This document shows positions 25,368-33,248 of a stretch of DNA of 34,915 bases, piece by piece. Source of the stretch: Pseudomonadota bacterium (lineage in GTDB: Bacteria > Desulfobacterota > Syntrophobacteria > Syntrophobacterales > Syntrophobacteraceae); the NCBI GenBank assembly GCA_023442755.1, contig JAEZXS010000226.1, positions 1 to 34,915 of the forward strand, in the 5' to 3' direction. The position numbers and the translations under genes are program-made. The notes under the pieces were generated by a model. That model did not search any database. It saw only the letters and a list, made by a program, of their open reading frames with translations, and was not told where the DNA came from. The first letter of the stretch is position 1; each line of letters starts with the position of its first letter.

Positions 25368-25578
25368 ACCAAACAACTCCTGCGATTTCGCTTCTTTCTG
25401 CCTGTAGTGTGGAATCCAGGAGTGACTCGGTTGAGGATTCCGCTGCTTTGAGTATCAATTTCCGTGCCAGGGTATGGTGTGTCCACGTTCCGAGTGACTC
25501 AGCCGTTTCGTCCTGATAGAATTTTGACGCATTTCGGGCTCGACAACCCAAAAAAGAAGTCCGCGCTCCTGTTTTCAT
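25368..25578. other. Intergenic stretch upstream of the CxxC protein gene
   Basis: Nothing clear is seen. The open frame on the minus strand that covers it overlaps the CxxC gene in another frame and lacks an SD. Together with 25034-25166 it makes up the non-coding part of the gap between the cyclase gene and the flgM operon. Confidence 0.4.
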
Positions 25579-25606
25579 TCAAGTTCCTGACGCTTTTAGC
25601 CGATGT
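25579..25606 (+). promoter_or_regulatory. Sigma-28 (FliA) type promoter for the flgM operon
   Basis: TCAAGTTC (25579-25586) and GCCGATGT (25599-25606) are 12 bases apart, the same layout as the site at 17479-17506. The consensus is TAAAGTTT and GCCGATAA. The ATG follows 22 bases later. Confidence 0.65.
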
Positions 25607-25628
25607 AAGGTGTGAATGGGAGTGACCA

Positions 25629-25865
25629 ATGGTAATAACAGATTATCGTGTCCAGAGTGTTTTGCGCACTTACACACGGCAGCTGCAACGGTCGAAGCTT
25701 TCCAACAGGGTTGGCAAGGACTCGGTGGACCAGAAGCCAAGTGTTGAGAAAGTGTCCATTTCTGACGAAGGCAAGCGGCTCCTGATGATGGAGCGTCTTA
25801 CCAGTCAGGTTTTTGAAAAGGCATACCCGAAACGGGAAAACGAGGCTGCAATCGAAAATGAATAA
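25629..25865 (+). CDS. DVU0524-type FlgM-associated protein
   Basis: The 78-residue product (MVITDYRVQSVLRTYTRQLQ at the start, then EKVSISDEGKRLL in the middle) matches my recollection of the DVU0524 family, small proteins encoded directly before flgM in deltaproteobacteria. The segment VSISDEGKRLL resembles the VxLSxxA/G stretch of FlgM-like and other flagellar regulators. Their biochemical role is not established. The gene precedes flgM by 34 bases behind a sigma-28-type promoter. ATG 25629 has GGGAGTGA about four bases upstream. Confidence 0.75.
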   Translation: MVITDYRVQSVLRTYTRQLQRSKLSNRVGKDSVDQKPSVEKVSISDEGKRLLMMERLTSQVFEKAYPKRENEAAIENE

Positions 25866-25899
25866 TCAATTCCAGAACTTGCAGCCAGGAGAGAACATT

Positions 25900-26190
25900 A
25901 TGGATATAAGAAAAGTATCACCCTATAGCGCTGGGAGCATACCCGAGTCGAGAGGCACGGCTGCTGCGAAGGTGAACGGAGAAGATAAAACCGGGAGCAC
26001 GACCGGAGTTACCTCCGACCAGGTAAAACTGTCGAAGGATTACCAGGAATTGGCTGCAAAAAAGGCGACTATGGCACAGGACGACATCCGCAGTGATAAG
26101 GTGGCCCAGATCAGCGCTCAGCTGCAGAGCGGAACCTACCAGATCGAGCCCGAGAAAATCGCCGCGAAGATGCTGGATGAGGTAATCTGA
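25900..26190 (+). CDS. flgM: Anti-sigma-28 factor FlgM
   Basis: The 96-residue product has a disordered N-terminus (MDIRKVSPYSAGSIPESRGT), the conserved central VKLSKDYQEL and the C-terminal sigma-binding helices with the signature RSDKVAQISAQLQSGTYQIE followed by KIAAKMLDEVI. FlgM holds sigma-28 (FliA) inactive until the hook is complete, then is exported. ATG 25900 was chosen over upstream in-frame ATGs because AGGAG (25886-25890) lies nine bases before it and the product then has standard length. If the sigma-28-type promoter is real, FlgM would be part of a negative feedback loop. Confidence 0.93.
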   Translation: MDIRKVSPYSAGSIPESRGTAAAKVNGEDKTGSTTGVTSDQVKLSKDYQELAAKKATMAQDDIRSDKVAQISAQLQSGTYQIEPEKIAAKMLDEVI

Positions 26191-26268
26191 AAGCCAAATT
26201 ATTGACATGGGCGCAACTTCCGACGAAGAACGGAACTTTGACGCCCTCCAAACATCACAGACCCTGAT

Positions 26269-26310
26269 GAAAGCACCCCCCCGGAAAAAATTTTCCGGGG
26301 GGGTGCTTTC
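26269..26310. terminator. Bidirectional terminator between flgM and the efflux operon
   Basis: Perfect 20-base inverted repeats (26269-26288 and 26291-26310) are separated by two bases. The stem has seven G:C pairs in a row and the arms end in A/T runs. It lies between convergent transcripts. Confidence 0.9.
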
Positions 26311-26325
26311 ATTTTCCGGCTAGCT

Positions 26326-26354
26326 GATCGCGACTAAAAGTCGCTCCCACAAAA
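26326..26354 (-). repeat. REP-like palindrome, copy 6 (diverged, inverted)
   Basis: GATCGCGACTAAAAGTCGCT followed by CCCACAAAA; same plan as the other copies but with the stem changed to GCGACT/AGTCGC, keeping complementarity. Confidence 0.65.
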
Positions 26355-26405
26355 TACGCGGACTGCCCCCTCCAGGCCCTAAAAGGGTTGATGACCGCCC
26401 GCTTT

Positions 26406-27809
26406 CTATTCCCCGTTGCCTCCCCCGCCAAGCACCGAGTAGAGGCGCACCTGGTTCGAAAGCTTCGCGAGCCGGATGGAGATCAGGGTCTGCTGCGCAG
26501 AATAGAGGGAGCGCTGCGAGTCGAGCACGTTCAGGTAGATATCCGTACCCTTCTCATAGCGCTTGTTGGACAGCCGGTAGGACTGCGTGGCAGCCTCTAC
26601 GAGCGATTCCTGCGCGGCGATCTGATCCCCCAGGGTCCCCTTGGCCGCAAGGGCGTCGGCAACTTCCCGGAAAGCGGACTGGATCGACTTCTCATACTGG
26701 GCCACGGCGATGTCCCGGTCCACCTTGCTCGCTTTGAGCGCAGGCCAGAGGCGGGCGTCGAAAATGGGCATGACCAGCTGCGGAGCATAGTTCCAGGCCA
26801 GCGAGCCGGGCTGGAAGAGCCCGTTCAGATCAGAGCTCGACGTCCCGATCGCTGTGGAAAGAGAGATGCGGGGGAAGAACGCGGCGCGGGCTGCGCCGAT
26901 GTTCGCATTGGCGGCCTTGAGCGTGCTTTCCGCCTCCAGGATGTCGGGACGGACCAGGAGGACGTCCGACGATATCCCGGCCGTAACATCCGGAATCGGA
27001 GTGACCTCGCTCAACCCCTGCGGCAACAGCGCGGACGGTACGGGCGACCCCACGACCAGGTTCAGGGCGTTTTCATCCTGGGCCACCTGCTGGGTAAACC
27101 GGGCAACATCTACCCGAGAGGTTTCCACCCGGGTCTGCACTTGGCGCAGGTCCAGTTCCGGCGCGAGCCCGACTTCGAACCGCCTTTTGATCAGGTTGTA
27201 GGAAGCCATCTGTGCTTCCAGGGTGGACCGGGACAGAGCAAGGTTTTCGCGGTCCGCGGCCAGGGTCAGGTACGCGTTCGCGACTTCGGCGATCAACATG
27301 ATCTGTACGCTGCGCCGTGCCTGTTCCGTACCGAGGTAGGTTTCCAGAGCGGCTGCCGTCAGGCTCCGGATTCGGCCGAAAAGGTCGATCTCCCAGGAAC
27401 TGATTCCCAGGGCCGCGTCGAACTGGTTCGACGTCGTAGCCGCCCCCGAAGAGGTGAAGTCGCCGGGCGTGCGCACCCGGATGGCATCGGCAGTCCCGTC
27501 GACGGTCGGCAGGATGGAGGCCCGTTGTATGCCGTAGAGGGCACGGGCCCTTTCCACGTTCAATGCGGCTGTCCGCAGATCGCGATTGTTTTTCAGAGTC
27601 ATTGCAATGAGGGCCTGGAGCCGTTCGTCCGTAAAGAACTCGCGCCACTTTATATCGGGAGCTGCAGGGCCTTCCTTGTTTTCCGTGTAGGCGGGACCGG
27701 TCGGCCATGCGGCAGGAACCGGAGCCTCGGGTCGCGTATATTTGGGAATCATCGTGCAGCCGCCGAGAAAAGAGGCTGTCACAAAGAGTAAAAACGTCTT
27801 CCGTATCAT
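26406..27809 (-). CDS. RND efflux outer membrane factor (OprM/NodT family)
   Basis: The 467-residue product starts MIRKTFLLFVTASFLGGCTM, a lipoprotein signal with lipobox LGGC, and has the duplicated outer-membrane efflux (OEP) domain of TolC-like lipoproteins (IKWREFFTDERLQALIAMTL near 65; later a second repeat with NKRYEKGTDIYLNVLDSQRS). It forms the trimeric outer-membrane exit duct of the tripartite pump. ATG 27809 was chosen over a longer frame because GGAGG lies ten bases upstream; it follows the pump stop codon by one base. The longer frame would add an Arg/Pro-rich segment before the signal peptide. Confidence 0.93.
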   Translation of the reverse strand: MIRKTFLLFVTASFLGGCTMIPKYTRPEAPVPAAWPTGPAYTENKEGPAAPDIKWREFFTDERLQALIAMTLKNNRDLRTAALNVERARALYGIQRASILPTVDGTADAIRVRTPGDFTSSGAATTSNQFDAALGISSWEIDLFGRIRSLTAAALETYLGTEQARRSVQIMLIAEVANAYLTLAADRENLALSRSTLEAQMASYNLIKRRFEVGLAPELDLRQVQTRVETSRVDVARFTQQVAQDENALNLVVGSPVPSALLPQGLSEVTPIPDVTAGISSDVLLVRPDILEAESTLKAANANIGAARAAFFPRISLSTAIGTSSSDLNGLFQPGSLAWNYAPQLVMPIFDARLWPALKASKVDRDIAVAQYEKSIQSAFREVADALAAKGTLGDQIAAQESLVEAATQSYRLSNKRYEKGTDIYLNVLDSQRSLYSAQQTLISIRLAKLSNQVRLYSVLGGGGNGE

Positions 27810-27810
27810 C

Positions 27811-30800
27811 TTATTGCGCCTCCGGATGGTTCCCGGCGGGTGAAGCGGGGCTTGCCGCGCCGGCGCCCTTCTTCTTCCTGCCAAAAAGCTGAACCACGGT
27901 AACGTAAAACAGGGGGATAAACGGCGTCGCCAGGAAGGTTGCGGCTATCATCCCGCCCAGTACGCCGGTTCCGATGGCCGTCTGCGCGCCCGCGCCGGCC
28001 CCGTTGGCCATTGCGAGCGGGAGGACGCCGAAACCGAACGCCATCGAAGTCATGACAATCGGGCGGACCCTCAACTTGGCCCCTTCCAGGGTGGCCTCGA
28101 TCAACGGCGTTCCCTCCTGGACTTTGGCCATGGCGAACTGGACGATCAGGATCGCGTTCTTGGTCGTCAGGCCCAGAACCGTGAGAAGCCCGATCTGGAA
28201 GTAGACATCGTTGGGGAAGCCCCGGAGCGTCGAGGCAACCACACCTCCGATTACACCGAGCGGCAGTATGAGCATGATCGAAATGGGAACGGTCCAGCTC
28301 TCATACAGCGCCGCCAGGCAGAGGAAGATAACGATCATGGAAAAGGCGTACAGAAGCGACGCCTGGGACTTTGCCATCCGTTCCTGGTAGGAAAGTCCGG
28401 TCCAGTCGAAACCGATTCCCTTCGGCAGCTTGGAGGCCATTTCCTCCATCGCCTGCATCGCCTCGCCCGAGCTCCTTCCCTGTGGAGCCTCCCCCCAGAT
28501 ATTCAGGGAAGGAAAGCTGTTGAACCGCTCGAGCCGCGGGGATCCGAAGAACCAGTGGCCCGAGGCGAAGGAGGAAAACGGTGTCATGGTACCCTTGTCG
28601 TTTCGGACATAGAGGCGTTCGAGGTCCTTCGGGAGCATGCGGTAGGCCGAGTCGGCCTGGAGGTAGACCCGCTTGATGCGCCCGCCCTGGATGAAGTCGT
28701 TCACATAGGCGCCGCCGAATGCAGCCGAAATAGTGCCGTGAATGGAATCGATCGGGAGGCCCAGGGCCCCGGCTTTCCCCCAGTCCACATCGACACGGTA
28801 CTGGGGCACGTCTTCGAGCCCGTTCGGGCGAACGCGGATCAGCCGCGGGTCCTTGGCGGCCATGCCGAGCAACTGGTTGCGCGCGGCCATCAGGGCCTCA
28901 TGCCCCAGCCCCGCCCTGTCCTGCAACTGGAAATCGAATCCACCGGCCTGGCCAAGCTCCCGGACTGCAGGCGGGGGAAAGGCGATGACCTGGGCGGTGC
29001 GGGAATTCATGAACCTGCGCATGGCACGTTTGAGCACGGCGGTCACTTTCAGATCGTCACTCTGGCGCAGGGCCCAATCCCTGAGCGAAACGAACCCAAG
29101 ACCGACATTCTGCCCCGTTCCGGAAAAGCCTCTGCCGGCGAGGGTAAAGCAATTCTGCACCGCATCCTTTTCGTCGACCAGAAAGTAGTCCCGGACCGGT
29201 ATCAGCGCCTCCGCCGTCTGCTCGAGGGTCGAACCGGCGGGGAGCGTCACCTGGAAGTACATGGTGCCCTGGTCCTCATTGGGAAGATAGGATGTCGGCA
29301 TTCTGTAGAAGAGAACACCCAGGACAATCACGATCAGCATGTACAGGAAGATGTACCTGAGCTTTCTCCCGATGATATGGCCGACCATGGACTGATACCC
29401 GTCCCTGGCCTTGCGGAATGACCGGTCGAACCATCGGAAAAAGGGGCGGAACAGGCGGAAACCGCTTTCGGAGGGCTCGTGCCCCTTCGGGACCTGTTTG
29501 AGCAGGGACGCGCAAAGGACCGGGGTAAGAATCAGGGCCACCACCACCGAAAGCAGCATGGCTGCGATGAGGGTCACTGAAAACTGACGGTAGATGACGC
29601 CTGTGGAGCCGGTGAAAAAGGCCATGGGACCGAAAACGGCCGCGAGCACAAGTCCGATCCCTATCAGAGCACTCGTGATCTCCTCCATCGACTTGCGGGT
29701 CGCCTCCATCGGCGGCAGCCCCTCCTCGGCCATCACCCGCTCCACGTTTTCCACAACGACGATGGCGTCGTCGACCAGAAGGCCGATTGCCAGCACCATT
29801 GCAAACATGGTCAGCATGTTGACGGAGAACCCGAATGCCGCCAGGACGGCGAAAGTTCCGAGAATGACGACCGGCACGGCAAGGGTGGGAATCAGCGTGG
29901 CCCGGATGTTGCCCATGAAGAGGTACATGACGAGAAACACGAGCAGAATGGCTTCAAAAAGCGTCTTGACCACTTCGTCAATGGCAACCTTCACGAAGGG
30001 AGTCGTATCATACGGATACACCACCTTCATGCCGGGCGGGAAATATCTCGAAAGCTCCTGCAGCTTCGCCTTGATGGCATCGGCCGTCTCCAGGGCATTG
30101 GCGCCCGGAGCCTGTCGGATCGCCAGACCGCTCGAAGGCTTGCCGTTGAAAAGCTGCTGGGTGCCGTACCTTTCGGTGCCCAGTTCGGTGCGGCCGACGT
30201 CGCTGACGCGCACTATGGAGCCGTCATAATTCGTGAGCAGCGGTATGGCCGCAAACTGTTCCGGTGTCTTGAGCAGGTTCTGTACGATAATGGATGCGTT
30301 CATACGCTGGCCGTTAACGGCCGGCGCTCCGCCGAACTGGCCGGCCGAAACTTCCACGTTGTAGGACTGGAGCTTCTGGATGACATCGGACACGGTGAGG
30401 CGGTAATTGGTCAATTTGTCGGGGTCCAGCCAGACCCGCATGGAATACTGGGAGCTGAAGGTCTCCACTTCCCCCACGCCCGGCACCCGCGCCAGGACCT
30501 CCTGGAGGCTGGTTTGAGCATAGTCGGACAGGTCGAAATCGTTCATGCTGCCGTCTTCGGAGACAAGCCCGACGATGAGGAGCCAGTTCCTGGTCGACTT
30601 GCTGACCTTGACGCCCTGGTTCTGGACCACGGTCGGCAAACTCGCCATGGCAAGCTGGAGTTTGTTCTGCACCTGCGCCCAGGCGAGGTCGGGGTCGGTC
30701 CCCGGAGCAAAGGTGAGTTCGATTCTCCCGCTGCCGGACGCGTCGCTGGTAGCCGTCATGTAGAGCAGCTTGTCGAACCCGGTCATCCTCTGCTCGATTA

Positions 30801-30993
30801 TCTGGACGACGCTGTTCTCGACGGTTTCGGCAGAAGCCCCGGGGTAGTAGGCATCTATGGCGATCGAAGGAGGAGCAATAGGCGGATATTGGGCAATCGG
30901 CAGGGTGTAGATCGCCAGCCCGCCGGCCAGCATCATGATAATGGCGATAACCCAGGCGAAGACCGGGCGATCCAGGAAAAATTTCGATAACAT
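27811..30993 (-). CDS. RND multidrug efflux pump, inner membrane subunit (HAE1/AcrB type)
   Basis: The 1060-residue product is full length for AcrB/MexB proteins: twelve predicted membrane helices in two halves with two large periplasmic loops. The start MLSKFFLDRPVFAWVIAIIM is typical. The proton relay Asp pair is in GLLVDDAIVVVENV (about 407-409) and the partner Lys in TTKNAILIVQF. The pump exchanges protons for drugs, bile-type amphiphiles or solvents. AGGGGGG lies about seven bases before ATG. Eleven bases separate it from the adaptor gene. Substrates cannot be predicted. Confidence 0.96.
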   Translation of the reverse strand: MLSKFFLDRPVFAWVIAIIMMLAGGLAIYTLPIAQYPPIAPPSIAIDAYYPGASAETVENSVVQIIEQRMTGFDKLLYMTATSDASGSGRIELTFAPGTDPDLAWAQVQNKLQLAMASLPTVVQNQGVKVSKSTRNWLLIVGLVSEDGSMNDFDLSDYAQTSLQEVLARVPGVGEVETFSSQYSMRVWLDPDKLTNYRLTVSDVIQKLQSYNVEVSAGQFGGAPAVNGQRMNASIIVQNLLKTPEQFAAIPLLTNYDGSIVRVSDVGRTELGTERYGTQQLFNGKPSSGLAIRQAPGANALETADAIKAKLQELSRYFPPGMKVVYPYDTTPFVKVAIDEVVKTLFEAILLVFLVMYLFMGNIRATLIPTLAVPVVILGTFAVLAAFGFSVNMLTMFAMVLAIGLLVDDAIVVVENVERVMAEEGLPPMEATRKSMEEITSALIGIGLVLAAVFGPMAFFTGSTGVIYRQFSVTLIAAMLLSVVVALILTPVLCASLLKQVPKGHEPSESGFRLFRPFFRWFDRSFRKARDGYQSMVGHIIGRKLRYIFLYMLIVIVLGVLFYRMPTSYLPNEDQGTMYFQVTLPAGSTLEQTAEALIPVRDYFLVDEKDAVQNCFTLAGRGFSGTGQNVGLGFVSLRDWALRQSDDLKVTAVLKRAMRRFMNSRTAQVIAFPPPAVRELGQAGGFDFQLQDRAGLGHEALMAARNQLLGMAAKDPRLIRVRPNGLEDVPQYRVDVDWGKAGALGLPIDSIHGTISAAFGGAYVNDFIQGGRIKRVYLQADSAYRMLPKDLERLYVRNDKGTMTPFSSFASGHWFFGSPRLERFNSFPSLNIWGEAPQGRSSGEAMQAMEEMASKLPKGIGFDWTGLSYQERMAKSQASLLYAFSMIVIFLCLAALYESWTVPISIMLILPLGVIGGVVASTLRGFPNDVYFQIGLLTVLGLTTKNAILIVQFAMAKVQEGTPLIEATLEGAKLRVRPIVMTSMAFGFGVLPLAMANGAGAGAQTAIGTGVLGGMIAATFLATPFIPLFYVTVVQLFGRKKKGAGAASPASPAGNHPEAQ

Positions 30994-31004
30994 CGTGGTC
31001 CCCC

Positions 31005-32216
31005 CTAACGCTTTTCGGCCGGCGCAGGGTTCGTGTTTCCGCCTTCCGCGCCGCCTTTGGCGCCGTTCAAGGGAACGGCCTTCACGGTTGCACCCGCACG
31101 CACGTTCTGCATGCCTTCCACGATCACTTTATCGCCGACGTTGAGGCCGGAAGAGATAAGCCACTTGTCGCCTATGGCGCGATTGAGCGCCAGAACGCGC
31201 TGCTGGACCGTGCCGGAATCATCCACCACCAGTGCGACGGGCTCTCCCTTGGCGTTGCGGCTGACTCCCTGCTGGGGCGCAAGGATGGCCTGTGCCGCGA
31301 TTCCCTCCTGCACGACGGCCCGCACGAACATACCCGGCAGCAATAGATGCTCGGGGTTCGGCACGACAATGCGCAAAGTGAAAGAACCGGTTGCCTGGTC
31401 CACGGTGACTTCCCGGAACTGCAGCTGGCCCTTGTGCTGATAGGGTGTGCCGTCCTCGAGCAGTATCGGGACGCTTTTCGCTTTTTCCTTGTCCGTGGTG
31501 AGGCGGCCGGCGTCCAGGTTGCGCTTCAGCCGCAGCAGATCGGCGGACGACTGGGTCACGTCGACGTAAATGGGGTCCAGCTGGTGAATGGCTGCAAGGG
31601 GCAGGGCCTGGTAGGCGGTAACAAGGGCGCCGTCCGTCACGCTGGACCGGCCGATCCGTCCGGAGATGGGAGCCGTGACCCTGGTGTAGCCCAGGTTGAT
31701 GCGGGCGGCCTCGACAGCCGTTTTCCAGTATTCGATTTCCGCCTGCGCCTGTCCGACGGCGGCTTCCGCGTCGTCATAGTCCTGCCGGCTGACCGCCTTA
31801 TCGACGAGCAGCTCCCTGTATCGCTCGACCTTGGACCGGATTGCCGGAAGGTTGGCCTGTGCCTTGCCAAGCGACGCCTTCGCGGAATCCAGGGCCACCT
31901 GGAACGGGGCGGGATCGATCTGGTAGAGCAGTTCACCTGCCTTTACATCCGAGCCTTCCTTGAAAAGGCGCTTCTGGATGATTCCGTTCACCTGCGGGCG
32001 GATCTCCGCAACAATGTGGGCGGCGGTGCGCCCCGGCAGATCGGTCGTAAGCTCGACCTGTTGCGCTTCGATAGTCACGGTGGCTACTTCGGGAACAGGG
32101 GCCTTGGCAACCTGCTGGCTGTGCCCGACGTCGCAGCCCGCCAGCAGAAGCGCGCCCGAGACGGCCAGACACGCCTGCTTCCATCGGTTCCTTCCATCGG
32201 CATTTCCGTAAAACAT
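31005..32216 (-). CDS. RND efflux periplasmic adaptor (AcrA/MexA family)
   Basis: The 403-residue product is a membrane-fusion protein with an inner-membrane lipid anchor (lipobox LLAGC near residue 28), a biotinyl-lipoyl-like domain (IRPQVNGIIQKRLFKEGSDV), a helical hairpin (about 110-180), the second lipoyl half (YTRVTAPISGRIGRSSVTDG), a beta-barrel domain and a proximal domain. It joins the pump to the outer membrane duct. ATG 32216 was chosen because GAGAGG lies about six bases upstream; the longer frame to 32273 would run into the tetR end. It is 53 bases downstream of tetR on the same strand. Confidence 0.94.
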   Translation of the reverse strand: MFYGNADGRNRWKQACLAVSGALLLAGCDVGHSQQVAKAPVPEVATVTIEAQQVELTTDLPGRTAAHIVAEIRPQVNGIIQKRLFKEGSDVKAGELLYQIDPAPFQVALDSAKASLGKAQANLPAIRSKVERYRELLVDKAVSRQDYDDAEAAVGQAQAEIEYWKTAVEAARINLGYTRVTAPISGRIGRSSVTDGALVTAYQALPLAAIHQLDPIYVDVTQSSADLLRLKRNLDAGRLTTDKEKAKSVPILLEDGTPYQHKGQLQFREVTVDQATGSFTLRIVVPNPEHLLLPGMFVRAVVQEGIAAQAILAPQQGVSRNAKGEPVALVVDDSGTVQQRVLALNRAIGDKWLISSGLNVGDKVIVEGMQNVRAGATVKAVPLNGAKGGAEGGNTNPAPAEKR

Positions 32217-32269
32217 ATGTACCTCTCTGAGAAGACTGGTAATGAGGATGTCGATACGATTCCGGGATT

Positions 32270-32893
32270 TCATGATTCAACCATGCCTTTGATGAAAATG
32301 TCTAAAATTGCTTGCGGGTCCTCCGGGTAGTGATGCCGCTCCGGCGAGTCGTACCAGAGAAGAAGAAACGCATCGACGGTGCTGTCGAGGGCGGCGGCCA
32401 GGTGGAGGGAATCGGCAGTTCTCCTGAAACGCCCGCTGTCGAATCCGTGTTCGAATATGGAAGCAAGTTTTTCCAGGAAGGCGAAATGCCTCTTCCTCAG
32501 TTCTTCGTCCAGGCCGGCTTTGATGTTGAAGCTCACCCCCCTGCGCTCCGCCAGCATGAGACGTACAAAAGCGAGATTATCGCGAAACCGCTTGATCCTG
32601 ATCCGGACGTAGTTCAGCAACTTCTCTACATCGTCTTCAGGTTCCTCGATCGCTCGCGTGATGGCTTCGTAGAACCTGTCGCTCTGCTCCAGAACAAGGG
32701 CTTTATAGAGGGACTCCTTATTTTCGAAGAACCTGTACAGAGTTCCGATGGCGAACTCCGCCGTCTCTGCGACTTCGTGCATGGATACGTTGTGATATCC
32801 CTTCTGCGAAAAGAGATCGCGTGCGGACGTCAGAATCTCCTGGCGCTGGCGCAGTTTCTCGCGTTCCCGCCGTGGTAACCTTGCGCTTTCCAT
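32270..32893 (-). CDS. TetR/AcrR family repressor, probably of the adjacent efflux operon
   Basis: The 207-residue product has an N-terminal TetR HTH (about 13-60: RQEILTSARDLFSQKGYHNV, then FAIGTLYRFFENKESLY) and a variable helical ligand-binding domain. ATG 32893 was chosen because AGAGGG lies about seven bases upstream; an upstream in-frame ATG at 32965 would overlap the operator. It is the first gene of the tetR-adaptor-pump-OMF row on one strand. Regulators in this position usually repress the whole operon and release DNA on binding a pump substrate. The ligand is unknown. Confidence 0.92.
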   Translation of the reverse strand: MESARLPRREREKLRQRQEILTSARDLFSQKGYHNVSMHEVAETAEFAIGTLYRFFENKESLYKALVLEQSDRFYEAITRAIEEPEDDVEKLLNYVRIRIKRFRDNLAFVRLMLAERRGVSFNIKAGLDEELRKRHFAFLEKLASIFEHGFDSGRFRRTADSLHLAAALDSTVDAFLLLWYDSPERHHYPEDPQAILDIFIKGMVES

Positions 32894-32950
32894 ATACGTG
32901 CCCTCTGGCTCGGCTGAGCGTAAATAGTATAATTTGAAATCAGCATCTAA

Positions 32951-32966
32951 AATGTGACGTCGCATT
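32951..32966. promoter_or_regulatory. Candidate TetR operator
   Basis: AATGTGACGTCGCATT is a 16-base palindrome with one mismatched pair (two positions differ from perfect symmetry). It is centred about 66 bases before the tetR start, just upstream of a possible -10 TATACT (32926-32931 read on the minus strand), near the -35 position. Confidence 0.55.
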
Positions 32967-33248
32967 CTAAGTTGATCGTTCTCAAACTACAAGAGTTTTC
33001 AAATCGACCCCATTGTGGCAGTCTCCTCCGGCCCGGCTGCTCGCACCCGGGCCGCTTGTCGACAGATTTTTTCTGCGAAAGGGAGATGGTTGCTGAGACT
33101 TTAGGGAGCGGCTTCCTGCCGCAATGATTTAATTTGGCGAAAAACTCCTGCTGCTAATTTCGACATCCGATAAGAAACGGAACCCGGGAACCGAACCGCA
33201 GAGTGCCTGGATCGGCCGGCCGATAATTTCGAAAAAGGTCATCCTTCA
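32967..33248. other. Intergenic stretch between the kinase gene end and tetR
   Basis: It has an eight-base-pair hairpin (CGGCCCGG 33029-33036 with CCGGGCCG 33047-33054) without a T-run, and a REP-like unit GGGAGCGGCTTCCTGCCGCA at 33104-33123 (copy 7). A lone GCCGATAA at 33219-33226 faces no gene. No coding sequence is seen. Confidence 0.5.
33104..33126 (+). repeat. REP-like palindrome, copy 7
   Basis: GGGAGCGGCTTCCTGCCGCA, stem GCGGC/GCCGC, with a changed loop relative to the other copies. Confidence 0.6.

Noticed and set aside
25177..25578. 133-codon minus-strand frame overlapping the small CxxC gene
   Set aside because: No SD and no recognisable pattern, whereas the overlapping frame has a conserved-looking Cys pattern and an SD.
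26388..27791. 467-codon plus-strand frame over the outer membrane factor gene
   Set aside because: Antisense shadow; composition is Arg/Gly-rich without motifs, and it begins at the flank of a terminator.
33029..33054. CGGCCCGG/CCGGGCCG hairpin as terminator of the kinase operon
   Set aside because: There is no T-run on either side, so it is recorded only as a hairpin.
33219..33226. GCCGATAA, a perfect sigma-28 -10 box
   Set aside because: No TAAA/TCAA-like -35 at the right distance and no gene downstream on the plus strand.
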